Source: Fallopia convolvulus (taxonomy: Eukaryota > Streptophyta > Magnoliopsida > Caryophyllales > Polygonaceae). Taken from it: a DNA stretch of 64,000 bases. Positions 35,707 through 47,733 of the stretch are shown piece after piece. Under the pieces are notes generated by a model that did no database searches, was not told where the DNA came from, and worked only from the letters and a program-made list of their open reading frames with translations. The position numbers and the translations under genes were made by a program. Position 1 is the stretch's first letter, and each line of letters opens with the position of its first letter. The DNA is taken from contig OZ024724.1 of the NCBI GenBank assembly GCA_964016875.1, positions 20,506,200 to 20,570,199 of the forward strand, given 5' to 3'.

Positions 35707-36492
35707 TTGCCAACCTCACGATTACGATGGTTTGGGAATTGCCAAGGCAGAAGATATGAATCAAGCTTTACAATGAAGCTTCTTTGGAATATTCTTGCGG
35801 AGCCAAACAACCCTTGGGTCAAAATCGTAATAGAAAAATATCTAAAATCAGACGGACTGTTTAACTACCAAAAGAAGCGGAATTCTTCTTGGCAGTGGTC
35901 CAAACTAATGAGCCTCAAAGATCAATTCTTGAAAAGTCTTATCTGGCAAGTTGGAGATGGAAAAACCATCCGATTTCGGAAAGATAACTGGACGGGCAAT
36001 GGTTGTTTAAAACCAAAAGAAAACATTAAAAACTATATGAATTGGGAGGCGAAATTTGCCGACTTTCTTATGGAAGGCAACACTTGGGACCAAAACAGGC
36101 TCCTCAAAGTGCTTAACCCGGAGGACTTTCATAGTGTTATGCAAGTCTTCACCACAACCAACAAAATTCCTGATAGAATGTACTGGCAACCAAGTAAGAA
36201 CGGGTGGTACTCTACCCACTCTACCATGCAGTGGATCCATAAAAATAAGGGGGAACCACAACTCAACCTAAAATGGATTAGTAAACTTAACATCCCACCT
36301 AAAATGAAAAACTTCCTATGGAAAGTAGCCCGAAATGGGCTCCCTACTAAAAGTCGCCTGCCCGCGAACCACATTTCAGTTATCCAAGGGTGTCAAGCTT
36401 GCGACTTTACCAACGAGGATGTCAACCATATACTTCTATCACGCAACCGTACTAAAATTAACCCAGACCATAAACACCATGTCAAATCCTAG
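35707..36492 (+). pseudogene. LINE zf-RVT-like and linker segment
   Basis: One long open stretch encoding WQVGDGKTIRFRKDNWTG, then SKLNIPPKMKNFLWKVARNG, LPTKSRLPANHI and GCQACDFTNEDVNHILL. This is the Trp/Cys/His block (zf-RVT-like) that plant LINEs carry between reverse transcriptase and RNase H. It is open for 261 codons although both neighbours are broken. Confidence 0.8.
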
Positions 36493-36602
36493 AGGAAATC
36501 ATGAATAGAGCATCCAAGGCTGGATTTGAGGAACTAATATGCTCCTCGTGGAGTATCTAGTTCTTCCGAAACAAAGCTGTTTTCGAACCAAATTCTCCAA
36601 CT

Positions 36603-37206
36603 ATGCTAGATTCTAAGGACAACCTCCGCGACTCTATAAGTAACCAGAAAAAAGAGTGGCATAACGCCAACAAGAAAGCAAACAAGAAGTCAACCAATGA
36701 TGGACTACAAACTCGTTGCAGACATTCTTGTGTCAAATGGAGGAAACCTCCAACAAATTTTATTAATCTCAATTTTGATGGTGTAGTCAATGCTGATGTG
36801 GTGGCTTCTTTTGGGTTCATTTTCTGGGACTCCAAGGGTGAGCCCATCCATTTTGACAAAGGACTAATCTTTCGGCAGTCTATTCTAAAATCTGAGACCA
36901 TTGCCGTATGACAGGGAATCATTGAAGCCACCCGATGTGGCATTTCCCACATCCAGATCGAAGGCGACAATTTGTAGCTAGTCAAGGCCGTTCTTGGTGA
37001 CTGGCGCTGTCCCTGGGAAATCGAGATGTTGTGTGCGAATATTCACTGCCTACTTGCCCGGTTCCGAAGCTGGAGCATTTCCCATGTCGTTATGGAATGT
37101 AACGTAGTGGCGGACTTCATTGTTGTTTCGTTCCGCCATGTTTCATCTATTCCACTTTCAGTTGACCCGGTTCTTTGGAATCTCATCCATTTGGATGCTC
37201 TAGGGT
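36603..37206 (+). pseudogene. LINE terminal RNase H remnant
   Basis: Contains LNFDGVVNADVVASFGFI, SILKSETIAV, then a TGA, IQIEGDNL, a TAG, LVKAVLGDWRCPWEIE and MECNVVADFI. These match the RVT_3 RNase H of plant LINEs with Asp, Glu and Asp positions present but two in-frame stops. Confidence 0.85.
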
Positions 37207-37265
37207 GACCGCTAGCCTGTTAGCGACCCCTATTCCCTTTCCTTATCAAAAAATATCATCGTGAC

Positions 37266-37710
37266 AAAAATGAATATTTTGAGTCTATCTTTTCTAACCC
37301 TTCTTATTACAAAAATAGGTGCATGAGAATTTCATAGGCGTGTTTCATTCTATCCTTTCTAAAATATAGATTTTACGGGATTGAGATCTCCATTATTATA
37401 CTGCTCTTTAAAAATCTCTTTTATTTTCTCTTTCTTCTCTCTCCAAAAAACGTTTGTATTTGCAGCATCAAATAAGGAAGAAATCGAGATCTCGAAGGTC
37501 AGTCTTCTCTCTTCTTCTCCGCATTGATGTGATTGATTAAAAAATTCTCCTTTGACAATGGAATTGCTAGGGGTAGGGAATTGCAACGAGGTGGAGGGAA
37601 TTGAAAAATTCGTACACATTTGATTCTCATTTGTCTGATTGCGTTTTTAGTGTGGAATTAATTTGTGATTTTAGTTGCAATTCGATTGCTTTTATGCACG
37701 TACTAACATA
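37266..37710. other. Intergenic spacer
   Basis: AT-rich with a pyrimidine-rich stretch at 37400-37450. No gene recognised. Confidence 0.45.
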
Positions 37711-37718
37711 TCATATAA

Positions 37719-39399
37719 CATTGGCGGATTTAGGGGGGGTGCATGGGTGGGCACTTGCCCCCTGTTCGCCGATAAATTTTTTAAAGGGGTAAGTGGAGTA
37801 GCCGTCGAGTAGGTCAGCAAGGGGCACCGGGGCAGACTCGAGGTGGGTTGGGGCAGTGGGCGGAGGGACAAAGGTGTAGGCGCAGGCGCGCGATGTCGGC
37901 GAGTTACAAGCAGTATTGGACAGAGCAGTTGAGGAGGCACATATGGTAGATTTCAGATCTGAACTTGTAAAGAAAGAAAGTTGAAATGTTGAAGATGAAC
38001 AGAACAAAACACAGTGTTTTGTTAAATAAATAATTGTTTTTATTTTTCTTTAAAAAAATTGAAACGTTGATGACTCTTTTAATGAAACGCATCGTCTCAT
38101 AGCCTCATTGTCCAACTCATTATTAGAGCATTTTTAAACAAAAATAATAAAAAAATTGTCGAAAAGAAAAGCCCCAACTGAGAGAGTTGATGGTTGGTTG
38201 AGAAAAAAAATCAACTCCAGCAGTTCTATATATAACACACAATTGTCCTTGTAAAAATATTTAAACTAATTTAATTTGCTATCATAACTATAACCTAAAG
38301 CGGAGGTTAAAAAATTATTAAACTACGTATGTCACTTTTAGATTGGACCATATCACCCCTTTTTATTAAGAAAATAATATTTTATTTTTGGATATGATAA
38401 ATTCTTATTCATGTTTTTAAAAATATAAGATAGAAAATCTCATTATTAAACAATCTTTTATTTTTGGATATGATAAATTGGAAGATCATTAGGATATTTT
38501 TTTTATTCTATGATACAAATTCTAGAATATTTATTTTATTTAAGTTATGATAAGAGAGAAAATCTCATTATTAAAAAATCTTTTATTTTTGGCCATAAAT
38601 ATAGTTACTCATTTAAGATATGACTTCATATATCTCTTCATATATCTATAAATATATTTATTTTTATTTGTAATTGTGAAGTCAGTCATTGAATTGACCG
38701 TCGTCCATCTATATATATGCCATCTTGCATGTATTTATGTTTTTATGTACGCCAATAGTTTTATTTATTATTATATACTAAAGCGGAGGTTAAAATGATA
38801 TTTAAAATGGCCCCACATTGAATCATATTATCCATGTTTTCTAATAATCAATCTAATTTGATAAAATTTAATTAGATATTTTTATTTTTTATTTTTGGAT
38901 ATGATAGTTTTTTAAGGTAAGATATATATAGTTTTTTTAAAATATCTTTACCTATATCAACTTTTAATAATTTTTTTGAAAATGATATTTTTTGTAGATA
39001 AGATATGTATAATATTTGAAAAATATCCTTCCCTATATATATTTAATAATTTTTTAATAATTATAAATAAATAATATATTTTTTAAAAATCCGTGCAGGG
39101 TACGAGAACTAAGACTTGTTTTATGTAAAACAACGTTTTGTTCGATTTTTTTTTACTATTATAGTTGTTAAACTATCTCTAGTATTATTATTGTATACTA
39201 TTTTATGTATTACACACAACGTTTTGTTCGAATTTTTATCCTATAACACAATAGTCATTTTTATGTAAAACTATCTCTAGTATTATTGTTGTATGCTATT
39301 TTATGTTTAAACTAATTTAATTTCTCCGAACTTTTATTTACTATTATAGTTGTTGAAAGTTTGCCCCCCCACATTGCTTTGATCCTGGATCCGCCACTG
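37719..39399. mobile_element. hAT-type non-autonomous element with 8-bp target duplication and nested debris
   Basis: Ends CATTGGCGGATTTAGG (left) and, reverse complemented, CAGTGGCGGATCCAGG (right), a well-known plant hAT terminus. The target duplication TCATATAA is exact at 37711-37718 and 39400-39407. The left interior is GC-rich up to 37960. The rest is AT-rich and contains Helitron-like starts, so other elements inserted into it. No transposase. Confidence 0.88.
38282..39115 (+). mobile_element. Helitron-like fragments nested in the hAT element
   Basis: TCATAACTATAACCTAAAGC followed by GGAGGTTAAA at 38282-38310, and TATATACTAAAGCGGAGGTT at about 38773, resemble plant Helitron 5' starts. 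AAATCCGTGCAGGGTACGAG near 39089 resembles a decayed 3' hairpin. The phrases TTTTATTTTTGGATATGATA and TTTTATGTAAAAC also recur here. Boundaries are uncertain. Confidence 0.4.
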
Positions 39400-39551
39400 T
39401 CATATAATCATGCCTTCGCATACTAACATGCATTTTTTTGGTCAAACATACTAACATGCATTGTTCAAACATACTAACATGCATTTGCATACCTTCTAAT
39501 AATCAATAAACCCTTTTAGTATTACAAGCTCTGTCCTAAACAAGAAGGAAG

Positions 39552-40073
39552 CATACGAAATGGGCAAAACCTAAGAGAGACTATATTAAGCTGAATTTTG
39601 ATGGTGCAGTGAATGCAGATGACGTGGCTTCGTTCGGGTTCATCCTCAAGGACTCTGGTGGCTCCCCCATCCATATTGACGAAGGATTGATTGGTCGACA
39701 GTCCGTTCTGATATCCGAGACCATCGCCTTACGCCAGGGACTTCTCGAGGCCACCAGACGTGGTATTCCCCGGATTCAGATTGAAGGCGATAATTTGCAG
39801 CTGGTCAAGGCCGTGCTCGGTGACTGGCGCTGTCCGTGGGAGATTGAGCTGCTGCATTCGGACATCCATTGTTTGCTTGCCCGGTTCCAGGATTGGTGTA
39901 TCACTCACGTCTACTGGGAGTGCAATTCTGTGGCGGACTTCATCGCTGGATCTTTTATACGCGTATCCTCCGTCTCGTTCGCAGATGATCCGAAATTACT
40001 AACCCTCACCCGTCAGGATGCTCTAGGGCGACCACTAGGTTGTTAGTGGCCACCCTAATTACTTTCCTTATCA
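39552..40073 (+). pseudogene. 5'-truncated LINE copy with an open RNase H domain
   Basis: An open frame without an ATG runs to TAG at 40044-40046. It reads KWAKPKRDYIKLNFDGAVNA, ISETIALRQGLLEAT, IQIEGDNLQLVKAVLGD and ECNSVADFIAGSF, the same RNase H as the LINE at 36.6-37.2 kb but with no internal stops. Asp (FDG), Glu (SET) and Asp (GDN) are kept. The 3' end CTTTCCTTATCAAAAAAAAA matches that LINE. It is most simply a dead-on-arrival 5' truncation. Confidence 0.8.
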
Positions 40074-40732
40074 AAAAAAAATTGTAATAGATCACAGTTT
40101 GGATCGGTGATATTATTCACCAGCTATTTCATATTTTTATTTAATTTGGACTTCTTTTAAATGAGGTTGTGAGTTTAGGTTGAAATTTGGTTGCATATAG
40201 TGTCCAATTGATAATATTAGGGTTTTGTTGCTTAGTGCACACTTCTTTGGGGTTTCTTTTATCGAGTTTAATATTCATCATTTTATTAATTGATATTCCT
40301 TGTGATTTTGATCTGTAATCGAAATCCTAATTTGATCCATTAATATTGACTGATCTCTCTTGTTGTAGTTTTTGGATCACCGGATTTAATATTCGTCATT
40401 TTTAAACTGATATTCATTGGGACATTAAGAAATATTCACAAAATTAGGTAGTACTATTCATGTAATTGAAATATGGCATTCTTGCCATAAAAATGATATG
40501 TTTTATTTTGTTGAGAGATTTTATGTATTGTTAAGAATATTTATCTATCCTGTATTTTATTTGAAGGTAGCAAATGGTCGGAAAATATTGAAGGAAGGTG
40601 GAGTCTACATAAGGACAATAATGTATAATCAATTAATCATACATTTCTAATTTTTACTTCTGATATTTGTACTTGGGCAATCATATTCACCGTATTAGCC
40701 AGTGATATTCATGTAACTAGGTGCTCGTATTG
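40074..40732. other. AT-rich spacer, nothing recognised
   Basis: No ORF, repeat or element end supported. Confidence 0.5.
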
Positions 40733-43185
40733 TACCACCTCATCTGGACATCGGGGCGTTACTGGGTAGTTTGATCCTAACGGGTCCTACATGTGCTAGT
40801 CTGACAACTAGAATACCTAGAGCTTGCAACTCGGGCCCAAGAAGAAAACTAAATTAAATTATCCAACTGTCATTTAATAAACCACATGTGCAACAATGGC
40901 ATGCATGAAATCTCAAACATCTAGTCAAGTCACAATCAACACAAGAAACCCGCTAAAGTCAACAAAAGAGTGAAATATCCAAAACAAATAGACAAGACTA
41001 AACAGAACTCCCAACGCACCCCGTAACCTAGTGACACGTGCGTCAATGATTTGCTGCATCATTTGGCCTAGGCTTCAACATGGGAGCTGCATGAGTACCT
41101 AGAACTGAAAAATAAAAGTCCCCGAGAGGTCAACTACTATCCTAGGCAAGCTAGATAACAAACAAATAAAACGTTTGAAAACAATAAATAACCAACAGCT
41201 TAACCTTTAACAAATGAATAGAACAAAATATAATAGGCCAACAAACATCTCAACAATCTAGGTAATATGTGAAAGGAAAGGAAATGAAACATACCAACAA
41301 TCCAAATAACAAGCAGCAAAAGTAAAGCGTTTGAAATAATACCCAACAATTCGACATTCAACAAGTGAAAGGAACCACAACGAAACAAATAATTCATCAA
41401 ACATACCAACAATTCATAAGCCAAGAACCAACTAAAATAACCACACACAAACACAAGCAAAAATCATTCACAAACCTATTTGGAAATGCAATTCTTTCTC
41501 CCACCATTGCATTCCAATCTACAACGCTAACTCACCCGCGCTCGATTGCAGAGGCATGCCCTCTCACTTTTCATATATGTCATCCTTCCAACCCCTGGTC
41601 AAGCCTCCACCGGAGCACTTTCCAACAACAAGCAATTAAGTTTGTTTTTGAAGGGGCTCGGCCGACACACGACCATGGCTAGACACCTCTTTGCCACCGA
41701 CAATCATCGCACATGATCGTGCCAATTACGCAACCAGTAGAGAGAAAACAATAAAAATTTCTTTTACGAGAAAATGTTCGGAATGGAAAGTGCACCACAT
41801 CATATGATAAAACATTTCACAAGCAAAAACATACATTCGGGACTAACTCCCAAAACCAATCTCACAATCACGTCATGAAATCTAACAAGACTAGAATAGA
41901 GCCGAGCAAGTCGAGAACGATTTACCTGGAAGATGATCCTCGAATGAAGTAAGAAATGCGTCGATACTAAATACCTACAAATCATAAAGTTCACGGTTAA
42001 TCGACTAAGCGCGAGGAGTAACTTTGGATTCTAGGCAAGCACAACCATAGTGGATTCGAAGTAAGAGCCACCATACTTTCATGGTATCTAAACACATGCG
42101 ATGTTGTATAGGTTCTACTATTTTAACCAAAATCATCAAAAGCACTAACTCGTGGTCAACACCAAACTACTTTCATTAACAAACTAAGATTTCATAACTT
42201 AGAGTTAAACGACCCTAAACTTATAAGCTCGAGGGTAACAAATTTTAAGGTCCACATTTCAAGGTGGAAATGTCAATTCCCAATCTGAACACACACACAC
42301 AAGCATACATATTTAAGTATCCAAAATATATTGTGGATTCCGCATCCAAGGCGCCCAAAGTAAAACCTTCCCAAAATAAAAAGCGTTACAACCAAAGCCA
42401 AAAAATACTATCACACAACGATAAGCCGAGGTAACATGAAGTCCATTATCGTAGGCCTAAACTACTAATTGCATCCCAATAAAGATCAAACCAACTGAGA
42501 ACGGATTCCCATCAAATTCAGACTATACAAGAACCATTCCAATTCATTTGAGAGAACAATATATTTTTACACCATACAAGCAAAACTTTACATCAACCAA
42601 TTTAAGAAAACACTCGCATCTAAAACAAGTAGGATTTCAAATAACCATTCATCAAATCTCAAGTTAAAATTCAAGTTTGGTTTTAACAACCTCACAAGCA
42701 ACTAAATACAATCAAACAAGTGCACACACTACAATCAAAATACTCAAGTGCAAGAACAAAAGAGGGCAAAAGCCTTTACCAAAGGCACGAGCTATCTAGG
42801 CCTCAGTTGAACTTAGAAAAGGCTCGAACAGAAACCTTGAGTAGGTCACACTCTCGGCTAGGGTTGATCACGGCGACTCTCGGCGCTTGTCATACTCATG
42901 GCCATGTCACACTTTCGAATGAAAACCTTGAACGGAAACTTGATTTCCTTATACACTCTCGGCGCTTCTTGAGTTGTCCACAATGTATTGCAGTGGGTTG
43001 ACCGTGTTCAACAACGACGTGTTTAACGGAAGGATCGACGACAGATTAGTCCGAAGAGATGGCGAAACAAAGGGCTTGCGGTGCGATCTCGGCGTCCGAA
43101 CCCTAGAACAAAATGAGTTCTCAGAAGATAGATGGAGAAGATGAAAGAAGGAGAGTAGGAGGAGCATGAGCATACTAGTGCCTGA
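40733..43185 (-). repeat. Degenerate gypsy-type LTR, minus orientation, cut by the next element
   Basis: Starts at TTGTACCACCTCATCTGG, a weak form of the TGTAACACCC end, followed by GGGTCCTACATGTGC as in the fragment ending at 16710. A stretch near 41595-41625 matches 15880-15915 in reverse complement. At 43185 it meets the intact LTR of the next gypsy element. ORFs within it have no family resemblance. Confidence 0.45.
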
Positions 43186-46020
43186 TGTAACACCCCCATT
43201 TTACCCACTTATAATGGAATGTTACCGCCGGCGGACTCGGACTTTCCGTCCAAGGCCGTTGAGGCTTAAGTGACAGAAATGAATAAAGAAATGTTTAAAC
43301 AACATAATTTGATAAGACAGACTGTCTTATATTCATAAACATGGTTACAAGAGTTTACAACGGAATACATAAAACGTGAATCGTTGTTTCTAGAATTACT
43401 TTCAAAAATCCTGGAAACGCCTGTGTGGAGACATCACATCTTCAAAAACTTCCTTCCTTTCTTCTTTCCTTCCTTTCCCGACCTCCTTTCCTTTCCATCC
43501 TTTCATGGTCTTCATGCTTGAACTTCTTCAGTCTTCTTCCTATAACCTGATATTTCCATAGAAGACAGAAATACCAGACGGACGAAACCGGGAAGAAGCA
43601 AGGGTATTAGTCTTCCAAGAGACTAAAAAAATAGGAGAATGTGTTTTGGTTCACAAAATAAAGCCAAGATGTATTAATACCATAACCCGAATTCCAATGG
43701 GTAAAGGTATAATAGTCCAAAGGACTATAAAGGACGACAATATTCTGATATGTGGTAAACCGATTAAAGGCTTTCTTGGAAAATAGGAAACCACCAAAAG
43801 TAGTTCCTAAGAAAGAGAATGTGTTTGGATATTTGTTGGGAATATTATTAAACAAGCATTTACTTTCAAAAGGTGGATCCATCGACTAATCAGTTCCAAA
43901 ACCACCCTCACGTTGGACATCTCCAGAGTGAGAAATGGAAACTTTCATAGCGAGGAGCCATAGTGGAAACCACCCTGCAAATTATCATTACTATGCCCGA
44001 GGCACTAGTCTTTTATTAGTCATAAAACCTTGCATTACAATTGTAGATTTTTAAATGCCGATGCTCAACTAGTGAGACTTATAACGACAAGATAATAAGC
44101 ACTCAAAGGTGCTTTAGTTTCTTAATAATTGTTGAGAAAGTAGGTCATGACCAGTATCAGGAGAAGATACCAAAGTATATCACCCGATACAGTTATAAAG
44201 AGACTCTTAGAGCATATCCCTGAGATTCCTAGTTCTAAAACCTATCCACAACAAAGAGATCTCAAAGGAGAATCTTGAAGCACATAAGAGCACAAACAAC
44301 GGCCCTAAACAGTACTAGCAATACGATTAATATAACGAACAGTCGTTAAATCTAAACGGTAAATAAACCTAATTCATTTATTTAGCAAGCAAGTATTCCC
44401 AACATAGAGATGATAACAGAACACAAGTTCCTGATTATCGATTATTCCAAAAATAATGATATCTAAAACAAAGTTTAAAAATATTGAGTTCAAAAAAGAG
44501 TGAACCACCCACTTGCCTTGAAAATGAGCTTAGAACCGATCAAGGCAATTAAGCTGAATTCCTTATAGCTTTTTTGGTAAGAATAAATATAATAACAATC
44601 AAAAAGACATTTTTTGAATAAACTCCTTAATTGTTTATTCACTTTTTAATGTCTTTAAGCAAGGTAACGAGTTATTTTCTTATATATAAGAAATATATAT
44701 AACGTTTATAACACCGCTACTTATGCTTATATTTTGACAGCATAACGTCATGTTTTTGGTACTTTCTTATAAATAAAAAGTGTTCCTTTATATCATACGT
44801 ACGTGGTGTTAAATTCTCGGAATTTAATACGTACCAACGAAACGTATAAAGGGGTCGAACTTTCATTACCACACGTTAACATTATGGAACTTCGGGATGT
44901 CGGTTCCAAGAACGAATTGATCCTATGGCATCGTGGCAATGTCACAATCATAAAGGCGTTAACAAGGAGCAGCGTAACGGCTTCAAGAGGCTCAACGGAG
45001 ACTCCAAAAATGATTACGGTATCAATCGGTGAGGTTAAACCGGCGGCGGTTTAACGGTGGTGGCTAGCGATCGGCGTAGAGGGACAACCCAGTGAGCGAC
45101 GAAACTCTAGGTTGTGGTTGTCCCTGGTGGTATTTCGTGGTGACGGAACCGGCAGAGATTCGAATGAAGACGAGGTCAAGAAAGTGAGTGCCGGTCTTGA
45201 AGAATTTTGAACGGAGAGAGGGAAAGAAAGAATTAAAAGAGAGAGGTGGGTCCAAAGAAATGTTTCTCACAAAAGTAAATTGAGAGGGAGTTGACTGGTG
45301 GTGGAGGCTCATTTCCTCTTTATGTGTAGTTCACTCTCGGAAGAATGAATTTGGATGGGCAAAAAGAAACAAACGGGGTAGATATATATATGAATACGTA
45401 GGAGAGGCCAAATTGGTATAGAAGACTAGTGGCAGTACATGCAACAATATATATCCGATTGTATACTTAACATGTAAGTATAACTTTAGATAGATATGTT
45501 TGACTTTGAGATCGGTACAAATTTCAATTTGCATTTTAAAAAGACACTTTGAACAGAGGTAGAAAGAAAAGGCTATCTCTAAAATTTGAATTGAACAATA
45601 TATATGAAACGAAGAGGTATTTAGAGATCAAATGAACTTGGGAATCAAGTTGAAATAAATACGCACATAACTTACAAGTAAAACAAATGGATAGACTTTC
45701 ACTTAAAATGATACGAGTATATCCATATTGGATTGCGCGAAATAGCTTGGTTGCTTCCGCTCCTGAACTCGCCAGCGATGACAGTGTTATCTCCTCTGAT
45801 GACTGAGACGTCTCGAGCAAGAAGAGCTCGATTGTCTTCCTCTTTGGAATGAGCGGCACAAGTGGAATGCGGCGGCAGAGAGTAGGGTAAAGAGAGGGAG
45901 AAAGAATCAGGTTTGGGCCTCACCACAAGAGATTGGGCCTTTTTGGCCCAAAAGGCAAATGAAAAGTGAGATTGTAAGAAAAACAGAGAATAAGGGTTTT
46001 TTGAATTTCCGGGTGTTACA
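43186..46020 (-). repeat. 3' LTR of gypsy element 1 (chromovirus type, minus strand)
   Basis: Bounded by TGTAACACCC and GGGTGTTACA, a perfect 10-bp inverted repeat, 2835 bp long. The polypurine tract lies just outside at 46021-46036, showing that the element reads on the minus strand. CCTGA precedes the left end as a likely 5-bp target duplication half. The sequence around 45060-45300 and 45830-46000 is leader-like. ORFs in the LTR are not genes. Confidence 0.88.
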
Positions 46021-46145
46021 CCTATATCCCCCTTAAGAAAACTTTGTCCTGAAACTTCCAAGGTCAAAGTGGGAGTTCTCAAAGGGTCTTGAGGTTTCAC
46101 AACCTCTCCCCCTTGAAGAAGTTCGTCTTCGAACCCAAATCGTTG
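46021..46145 (-). promoter_or_regulatory. Polypurine tract region of gypsy element 1, present twice
   Basis: On the minus strand, CAGGACAAAGTTTTCTTAAG runs into GGGGATATAGG and then the LTR. An earlier copy at about 46105-46140 reads GAAGACGAACTTCTTCAAGG into GGGAGAGG. The GACGAA..AAGGGGG phrase is the usual 3' signature of Tekay/Del-type chromoviruses; two copies are unusual. Confidence 0.6.
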
Positions 46146-46357
46146 ACAACAACTCAAACATAGCATGTGAAAACAAAACGCATGCCAAAGTAATATAACT
46201 ATGAAGTAAAACAACCAATCCATACACATGTCAAACACAATCAAGCAAACAACACACATGCTTAGCAACATTAAGTCATACAAACATCATACCTACTCCC
46301 GAGCATCCTATAAGCTCTACCTTCAAAGGCCGCTACTAAACCTGAGTACAATTCGGG

Positions 46358-47480
46358 CTAGTTCTCTCTCATCCCATCCTCAGTCTCCCAAGTGGCCTCC
46401 TCAACACCTCGCTGAGACCACTGAATCAACACCAACTGAATCTCCTTATTCCGCAACTTCTTCATGTGCTTGTCCAAAACCGCTATCGGTTGCTCTCTGA
46501 AGGTATGATCGGGCTCAACCTCTAATTCTTCATAGTTGAGCTTATGATTGGGATCCGGAACATACTGTCTCATTTGTGACACATGAAAGACAGGGTGAAC
46601 TCCCTCTAAGGCGGGTGGTAGCGCCAATCTGTAGGCTACCTCGCCCACTCTTTCCAATATCTCAAATGGGCCAATGTATCGGGGACTCAACTTCCCCTTC
46701 ACCCCAAATCTCCTCACACCACGAGTAGGCGATACTCTCAACCAGAGGTGTGCCCCTATCTCAAAATCTAGTAGTCGATGTTGCTTGTCTTCATAGGATT
46801 TCTGGCGGCTTTGTGCAGTTAGCATATGCTCCCAGATCAAGGCCACCTTCCCAATTGTCTCCTCGATCAACTATGGCCGAGCTACGACATCTGATGGGTC
46901 ATCCCAACACAAAGGTGTCCTACACTTCCGTCCATACAAAGCCTCATATGGATCCATCTAAATCTAGGAGTGCCAACTGTTGTTGTAAGGAAACTCCACC
47001 AATACTAGGTGATCCGACCAATGGCCTTCCCAATCAAGAACACATGACCTCAACATGTCCTCTAGAGTTTGAATTGTCCTCTCAGACTGGCTATCTCACT
47101 GCGAGTGGTAAGTAGTTGTGAAGTGCAATCTCGTCCCTAGTGCCTCATGCACTTGTTGCTAAAATCTAGAAGTGAAACACCCATCACGATCTGACACAAT
47201 CGTCTTGGGCACACCATGTAGTCTAACTATCTGATTTACGAACACCTCTACTAATTTGTTTAATTGCCAAGTCTCCTTAATAGGAAAGAAGCGAGAAGTC
47301 TTTGTCAACTTATCCACTACAACCAGATGGTATCATGCCCCTTGCTGATCCATAGTCCAGTGACAAAATCCATGGACATGTCCTCCCATTTCCACTCTAG
47401 AATAGGGAGTGATTGGAGCATACCACCTGGTCTCTAGTGCTCAATCTTTACTTGTTAACAAACCTGACACTTAGCCATAA
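46358..47480 (-). pseudogene. Gypsy element 1 integrase and chromodomain remnant
   Basis: On the minus strand: SERTIQTLEDMLRSCVLDWE, YNNSWHS, MDPYEALYGRKCRTPLCW, stops, then GPFEILERVGEVAYRLALPP, HPVFHVSQMRQYVPDP and a chromodomain-like tail RNKEIQLVLIQWSQRGVEEA followed by TWETEDGM. The last block places it among chromoviruses, whose chromodomain guides integration to modified histones. Several stops make it inactive. Confidence 0.88.
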
Positions 47481-47733
47481 ATCTCGCTACATATGGCTTC
47501 ATGCCATCCTACCAATAATACTATCGTAAATCTGTGTACATCTTACTCGCTCCAGGGTGAATGGATTAGGGTGTATCGTGTGCCTCTTGCACAATCTTCT
47601 GTCTCAACTCTACATCCCGAGGCAAAAAAATTTGGCCGCGCAAATTCAAGATACCATCTGCTCTCTCTACAAAATCAAGTGCCTCTCCACGACTCAATTT
47701 TTGCTTCAGATCTTGAATCATTGGACACACTTA

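Larger units (their letters stand above)
31311..37265 (+). mobile_element. Full-length but decayed LINE (plant L1 type) with 13-bp target duplication
   Basis: The target duplication ATATCATCGTGAC is exact at 31311-31323 and 37253-37265. The element between them (31324-37252) ends CTTTCCTTATCAAAAA, the same 3' end as the truncated relative at 40072. In order it holds an ORF1 region, an apurinic-type endonuclease, reverse transcriptase with FADD, a zf-RVT-like segment and a terminal RNase H. All are broken by stops and frameshifts. Length of about 5.9 kb fits a complete plant L1-type LINE. Confidence 0.85.

Noticed and set aside
43607..43882. 91-codon minus-strand frame in the gypsy 1 LTR
   Set aside because: Lies in U3 of an LTR and has no protein family resemblance.
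45699..46283. 194-codon minus-strand frame across the LTR boundary of gypsy element 1
   Set aside because: It crosses the polypurine tract and LTR end, so it cannot be a natural gene; the frame is fortuitous.
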